DNA from: Bacilli bacterium
GTDB lineage: Bacteria; Bacillota_I; Bacilli_A; RFN20; CAG-826
Reading direction: 5' to 3'
Assembly (NCBI GenBank): GCA_017540455.1
Contig: JAFYAZ010000047.1
Span: forward strand, 1-49,224
DNA length: 49,224 bases
This document shows, in pieces, positions 46,146 through 49,224 of the stretch (its first letter is position 1; every line of letters starts with the position of its first letter). The notes under the pieces are model-generated. The model had not been told where the DNA came from, did not search any database, and saw nothing but the letters and a program-made list of their open reading frames with translations. Position numbers and translations under genes: made by a program.

Positions 46146-47795
46146 ATGAAAGATTTTGAAAGATTCAAGAAAAAGGTTCTTCGTGAACACATCATCAAAT
46201 CCGCATTAGTGGGTTTGGGAATCGGTCTCCTTGCCGCTGCTTTAGCGATCGTCATCTCATTCTTGACTAATCCACCTGCAGCCGTGTGGACCGGCATTAT
46301 TGCTGGCGTTCTCTTCGCCGGCGCTGGTGGATATTATTATTGGTACAAAACTAAGCCAACCGACAAGAAAATCGCCCTTCGTCTCGATAAGAAACTTGGT
46401 TTGCATGAGAAATGCGCGACCATGATCGAATTCCAGGAGAAGGAAGGCGCAATCCTTGCCAAACAGCGTGAAGACGCCACCACCACTTTGGCCGAAAAGC
46501 CAACCAAGGCTCTCAAGTTCAGCGTGGGCATCTGGGTCATCCCAGCCCTTGCCGTCGCGAGCGCTTTCTTCACTGCGGCCTTCTTCACCCCACAGAACGC
46601 CAACGATCCATACACCTCGAGAGTCGATAGCTCCGAGTTTGACTGGAACAGCGTGACTTCAGACATGGTCAGCGATGCTATGAGCCATGTTAATGAAAAC
46701 AGCAACATCGCCTCTGAATTCCAATCGTTCCTTTCCCAGATTCTTAGCGAAGTCCAATCGGACCTTACCGACAACAGCAACGTTTCTGAGAGAAGCTCAA
46801 TCATCGGCGACGCTCAATCCGCTATCGATTCGTTCCTCGATCAGATCAACTCCAAAGAGGAAATCGGCAAGGCGCTTAAGACTGAGCAGGATCAGCACCT
46901 CAAGGATCAGGGAGATGACCTCATCGCCGGTGATATCCCAGGTCTCCGTCAAGACTTCCAGGATCTCTATGACGACCTCAGCCAGTTAGAAGGCGAGGCA
47001 TTAAGAGAATACGCTGGTGAGCTTGCCGATCAAATCGATGACGCCCTTGCGAAAGCCGTTCAGGCTGGCGTCAGCGAAGATGACGACCTCTACCAAACCT
47101 ATAAACAGCTTGCCAATTGGTTGAGAAGCATTGAGGAAATGCCAACCGATACACAGCCAAGTTCTGGCGAACAGCAATCTGGTTCCGGTTCTGGACAGAC
47201 CAACTACGATAGCAAAGCCCACGAAGCTGCCGAATCAGCAATCGCTCAGGCTGCTAGCAACGCCGCTTCGAACGTCAATCAGCAGAATGAAAACGAAGCT
47301 ATGGCATCGGCTATCAAATCCATGATGGAATCAATGATTGACCCAAGACCAGGCAGCGAAGCAAGCGGTACCGAAGGTTCCGGCCCAACAACCGAAGGCT
47401 CCGGCCCAGTTTCTGGCCCAACAACCGAAGCATCCGGCCCAGTTTCTGGCCCAACAACAGAAGCATCCGGCCCAGTTTCTGGCCCAACAACCGAAGCTTC
47501 CGGCCCAGGAGAATCCGGTCCATCAACTGAAGCTTCTGGCCCAGTTCAGCCAGGCTCACAGCCAGGTTCTGGAGATCAGCCAGGATCTGGAGCTGGCCCA
47601 GGTAACTCAGGAGAAAACTCACATACCGACATCATTTATACCGGAGATGGCACAGTCGAATATGGTAGCGTCATTGACAGCTACGGCGGTGCTTACACCG
47701 ACGATCACGCCCATGGCGATACCGACGACGGTGATACCGCAGACGACTATTTCAAAAATCTCTACGGAGAAGATGGACAAGGCGGAGGAAAATAA
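46146..47795 (+). CDS. Membrane protein with DUF4175-like N-terminus and Ser/Gly/Pro repeat tail
   Basis: The 549-residue protein has membrane helices at about 18-40, 46-66 and 125-147. Between the second and third lies a segment with LDKKLGLHEKC (80-90), which resembles DUF4175-type proteins found near MoxR/BatA operons. Residues about 155-410 are helical and acidic, probably extracytoplasmic. Residues 412-467 are 11-residue repeats, and the end is Asp/Gly/His-rich (DDHAHGDTDDGDTADDYF), possibly metal-binding. The ATG at 46146 has AAAGGAG upstream. It heads a run with the MoxR ATPase and DUF58 genes. The family assignment is tentative. Confidence 0.82.
   Translation: MKDFERFKKKVLREHIIKSALVGLGIGLLAAALAIVISFLTNPPAAVWTGIIAGVLFAGAGGYYYWYKTKPTDKKIALRLDKKLGLHEKCATMIEFQEKEGAILAKQREDATTTLAEKPTKALKFSVGIWVIPALAVASAFFTAAFFTPQNANDPYTSRVDSSEFDWNSVTSDMVSDAMSHVNENSNIASEFQSFLSQILSEVQSDLTDNSNVSERSSIIGDAQSAIDSFLDQINSKEEIGKALKTEQDQHLKDQGDDLIAGDIPGLRQDFQDLYDDLSQLEGEALREYAGELADQIDDALAKAVQAGVSEDDDLYQTYKQLANWLRSIEEMPTDTQPSSGEQQSGSGSGQTNYDSKAHEAAESAIAQAASNAASNVNQQNENEAMASAIKSMMESMIDPRPGSEASGTEGSGPTTEGSGPVSGPTTEASGPVSGPTTEASGPVSGPTTEASGPGESGPSTEASGPVQPGSQPGSGDQPGSGAGPGNSGENSHTDIIYTGDGTVEYGSVIDSYGGAYTDDHAHGDTDDGDTADDYFKNLYGEDGQGGGK
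47379..47546 (+). repeat. 33-nt in-frame tandem repeats
   Basis: Four consecutive 33-nt units (starting 47379, 47412, 47445, 47478) encode SGPTTEASGPV with small changes, followed by a 36-nt variant (47511-47546) encoding ESGPSTEASGPV. Units differ by only a few bases, so length variation between strains by slippage is plausible. Confidence 0.92.
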
Positions 47796-47841
47796 TCCCC
47801 CGCTTTCTCCCCGTTTAAGGAAGGTTTCTATTTCAAAAGGA

Positions 47842-47869
47842 TATAAACAATTAGGTTCGCGTACGAACC
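47842..47869 (+). promoter_or_regulatory. -10 box and 5' stem-loop of the MoxR gene
   Basis: TATAAA (47842-47847) would start transcription near 47854, exactly where a perfect hairpin GGTTCG-CGTA-CGAACC (47854-47869) begins. The AAAGGAG site follows 10 nt later. No good -35 box. Confidence 0.5.
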
Positions 47870-47894
47870 AAGAAAAAAAAGGAGTATCAAAACA

Positions 47895-48884
47895 ATGGAA
47901 GAAAAAGAGCAAATGATTCAAGAATTCAGTGAATCAGTCGCAAAAATCAAAGCAGAACTTCACAAGGACATCATCGGCCAGGAAGAAGTTATCGATGACG
48001 TCGTCATCGCTATCATCGCTGGCGGCAACGTCCTTCTCGAAGGTGTCCCAGGCACCGGTAAAACCCGTTTGGTCCGTTCTTTAGGCCAGACCCTCGATTT
48101 ACCATTCAGCCGTATTCAATTCACCCCTGACCTCATGCCAAATGACGTCACCGGTACCAACATCATCAGAAAGGATGACGATGGCAATTTAACCACCCAC
48201 TTCCAAAAGGGTCCTATCTTCGCCCAGATCATCCTCGCCGACGAAATCAACCGTGCTACCCCAAAGACCCAGTCCGCTCTTCTCGAGGTCATGCAGGAGC
48301 ACAAGACCACCGTCGCCGGCAAAACCTACGTCATGCAGGAACCATACTTCGTTCTCGCTACCCAGAACCCAATCGAGCAGGATGGTACTTACCCACTTCC
48401 AGAAGCTCAGATGGACCGTTTCATGTTCAAGGTCGCCATGGACTTCCCAACCGTTCCTGAACTCGCTGACATCGTCAATTTGACCCAGCACTCCCAGGCT
48501 GAAAACGCCACCAAGGTCGTTGATGGCCCACAGATCATGAAGATGCGTGCCCTCGCTCAGGATGTCCCATGCATCAAGGAAGTCATCGACTACGCCATGA
48601 CCTTAGTCCACAACACCCACCCAGAATTCGACGAGACTTCTGAGGTCACCAAGAAATACATCCGTTATGGCTGCTCCCCACGTGCTGGCCAGGCTTTAAT
48701 CACCGGGGCCAAGATCCGTGCTTTAATCCATGGCAACTATAACGTTTCGTTCGACGATATCGACGCTTTGGCTTTCCCAGTCCTCCGTCACCGTATCAAG
48801 ATCAACTACAACGCCATCAACGAAGGCCTTTCGATCGACAAGGTCATCGAACTCCTCATCAAGGAAAACCGTAAGAATCGTTAA
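47895..48884 (+). CDS. MoxR-family AAA+ ATPase
   Basis: MoxR ATPases act as chaperones for partner proteins with von Willebrand A domains. The 329-residue protein has Walker A GVPGTGKT (50-57), Walker B ILADEIN (DE at 116-117), sensor 1 ATQNP, the arginine-finger region EAQMDRF and sensor 2 SPRAGQALI, with the C-terminal lid. Length and motifs are typical. GGAG lies 10 nt before the ATG. The DUF58 gene starts 5 nt after its stop, as usual for this pair. Confidence 0.95.
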   Translation: MEEKEQMIQEFSESVAKIKAELHKDIIGQEEVIDDVVIAIIAGGNVLLEGVPGTGKTRLVRSLGQTLDLPFSRIQFTPDLMPNDVTGTNIIRKDDDGNLTTHFQKGPIFAQIILADEINRATPKTQSALLEVMQEHKTTVAGKTYVMQEPYFVLATQNPIEQDGTYPLPEAQMDRFMFKVAMDFPTVPELADIVNLTQHSQAENATKVVDGPQIMKMRALAQDVPCIKEVIDYAMTLVHNTHPEFDETSEVTKKYIRYGCSPRAGQALITGAKIRALIHGNYNVSFDDIDALAFPVLRHRIKINYNAINEGLSIDKVIELLIKENRKNR

Positions 48885-48889
48885 TTAAT

Positions 48890-49224
48890 ATGGCATCGGT
48901 TATCGACGAAAGCTTTTTCCAACAACTTGAGCTATTCTCACTAGCGGTAAAGGACAATGTCGCTGGTCTTTTTGGCGGCAATCATAAATCGAAAAAGTTT
49001 GGTTCAAGCAGCGAATTCGCCGACTACCGCGACTACCTCGAAGGAGACGACATCACCAAGATCGATTGGAACATCTACGGACGAACCGAAAAGATGTACC
49101 TAAAGTTATATCTCGATGAGAGACAGATGCAGACCCGTATCTACATCGATTGCTCCACTTCCATGTCCTACAATGGAAAAGACGAGATGGCCGTCAGGTT
49201 GGCCGTTGCTTTGGCCTATCTCTC
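48890..49224 (+). CDS. DUF58 (VWA-like) protein, N-terminal part only
   Basis: The visible 111 residues contain the DUF58 signature (SSEFADYRDYLEGDDITKIDW, continuing into WNIYGRTEKMYLKLYLDER) and the MIDAS-like DCSTSMSY that begins a von Willebrand A fold. DUF58 proteins are the partners of MoxR ATPases and are usually about 290-430 residues, so most of it lies beyond the window. The short 5-nt gap and lack of a Shine-Dalgarno site suggest coupling to the MoxR gene. Confidence 0.92.
   Translation, partial: MASVIDESFFQQLELFSLAVKDNVAGLFGGNHKSKKFGSSSEFADYRDYLEGDDITKIDWNIYGRTEKMYLKLYLDERQMQTRIYIDCSTSMSYNGKDEMAVRLAVALAYL

Noticed and set aside
47379-47546. 33-nt repeats as a possible CRISPR array
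   Set aside because: The units are directly adjacent without unique spacers and encode an in-frame protein repeat.
47338-47916. A 192-codon open frame in another frame over the repeat region
   Set aside because: It arises from the low-complexity 33-nt repeat. The repeat is in frame with the membrane-protein gene, and this frame has no own start signal.
1-49224. Mobile elements, prophage or genomic-island borders
   Set aside because: I found no transposase, integrase, phage structural gene, tRNA-linked direct repeat or clear composition break.

Overview
The window reads as chromosomal housekeeping DNA from a low-complexity member of the Firmicutes, most likely class Bacilli (an RF39/Erysipelotrichales-like or other gut Mollicutes-related lineage). 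This is an inference. It rests on Bacilli-type gene orders (hrcA-grpE-dnaK under CIRCE; comEA-comEC-holA near rpsT; alaS-ruvX-DUF1292-greA with an alanine T-box), Firmicutes-style sigma-A promoters and Shine-Dalgarno sites, lipobox lipoproteins, a cre-like site and normal use of TGA as a stop. I saw no tRNA, rRNA, CRISPR array, insertion sequence, integrase or prophage gene.

Layout. 1-2300 (minus strand): heat-shock operon hrcA-grpE-dnaK, with dnaK cut by the window edge, under a promoter flanked by two CIRCE-like operators. 2346-5382 (minus): an operon of a Fic-like protein with a destroyed active site, a small membrane protein and hemW. 5482-10625 (minus): fmt, a DinG-type helicase with an N-terminal nuclease-like domain, and lepA. 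10720-13083 (plus): an adenylation enzyme fused to a carrier domain, then rpsT. 13139-17180 (minus): comEA-comEC DNA-uptake genes, holA and a YfcE-like phosphoesterase. 17271-21357 (minus): T-box-alaS-ruvX-DUF1292, then greA on its own promoter. 21445-24818 (minus): a secreted purple-acid-phosphatase-like lipoprotein, and dtd-mnmA. 25124-26440 (plus): an RsmF-type rRNA methyltransferase. 26437-34646 (minus): a long run rnj-ftsK-acpS-pulA-(SSB-like)-plsC. 34762-37832 (minus): an anaerobic glycerol-3-phosphate-dehydrogenase-like trio. 37977-49224 (mostly plus): pnp, rpsO, two paralogous lipoproteins, hpt, and the start of a MoxR-DUF58 locus headed by a repeat-bearing membrane protein. A minus-strand orphan lies at 45393-45881.

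How the genes fit together. Most products serve protein folding, translation quality control (lepA, fmt, alaS, dtd, mnmA, rsmF, S20, S15), RNA decay (pnp, an RNase J2-like protein), DNA replication and segregation (holA, ftsK, ruvX) and natural transformation (comEA, comEC). AcpS would charge acyl carrier proteins and possibly the carrier domain of the orphan adenylation protein.

The most unusual signals are in initiation. At least five start codons lie 7-8 nt after a near-consensus -10 box and lack a Shine-Dalgarno site, which predicts leaderless mRNAs. Four other genes carry a short stem-loop that would sit at the extreme 5' end of the mRNA, just before a strong Shine-Dalgarno site. The catalytically dead Fic-like protein, the RNase J paralogue with lost metal ligands, the tandem lipoproteins of unrecognised family and an unassigned structured stretch before hpt also deserve follow-up.
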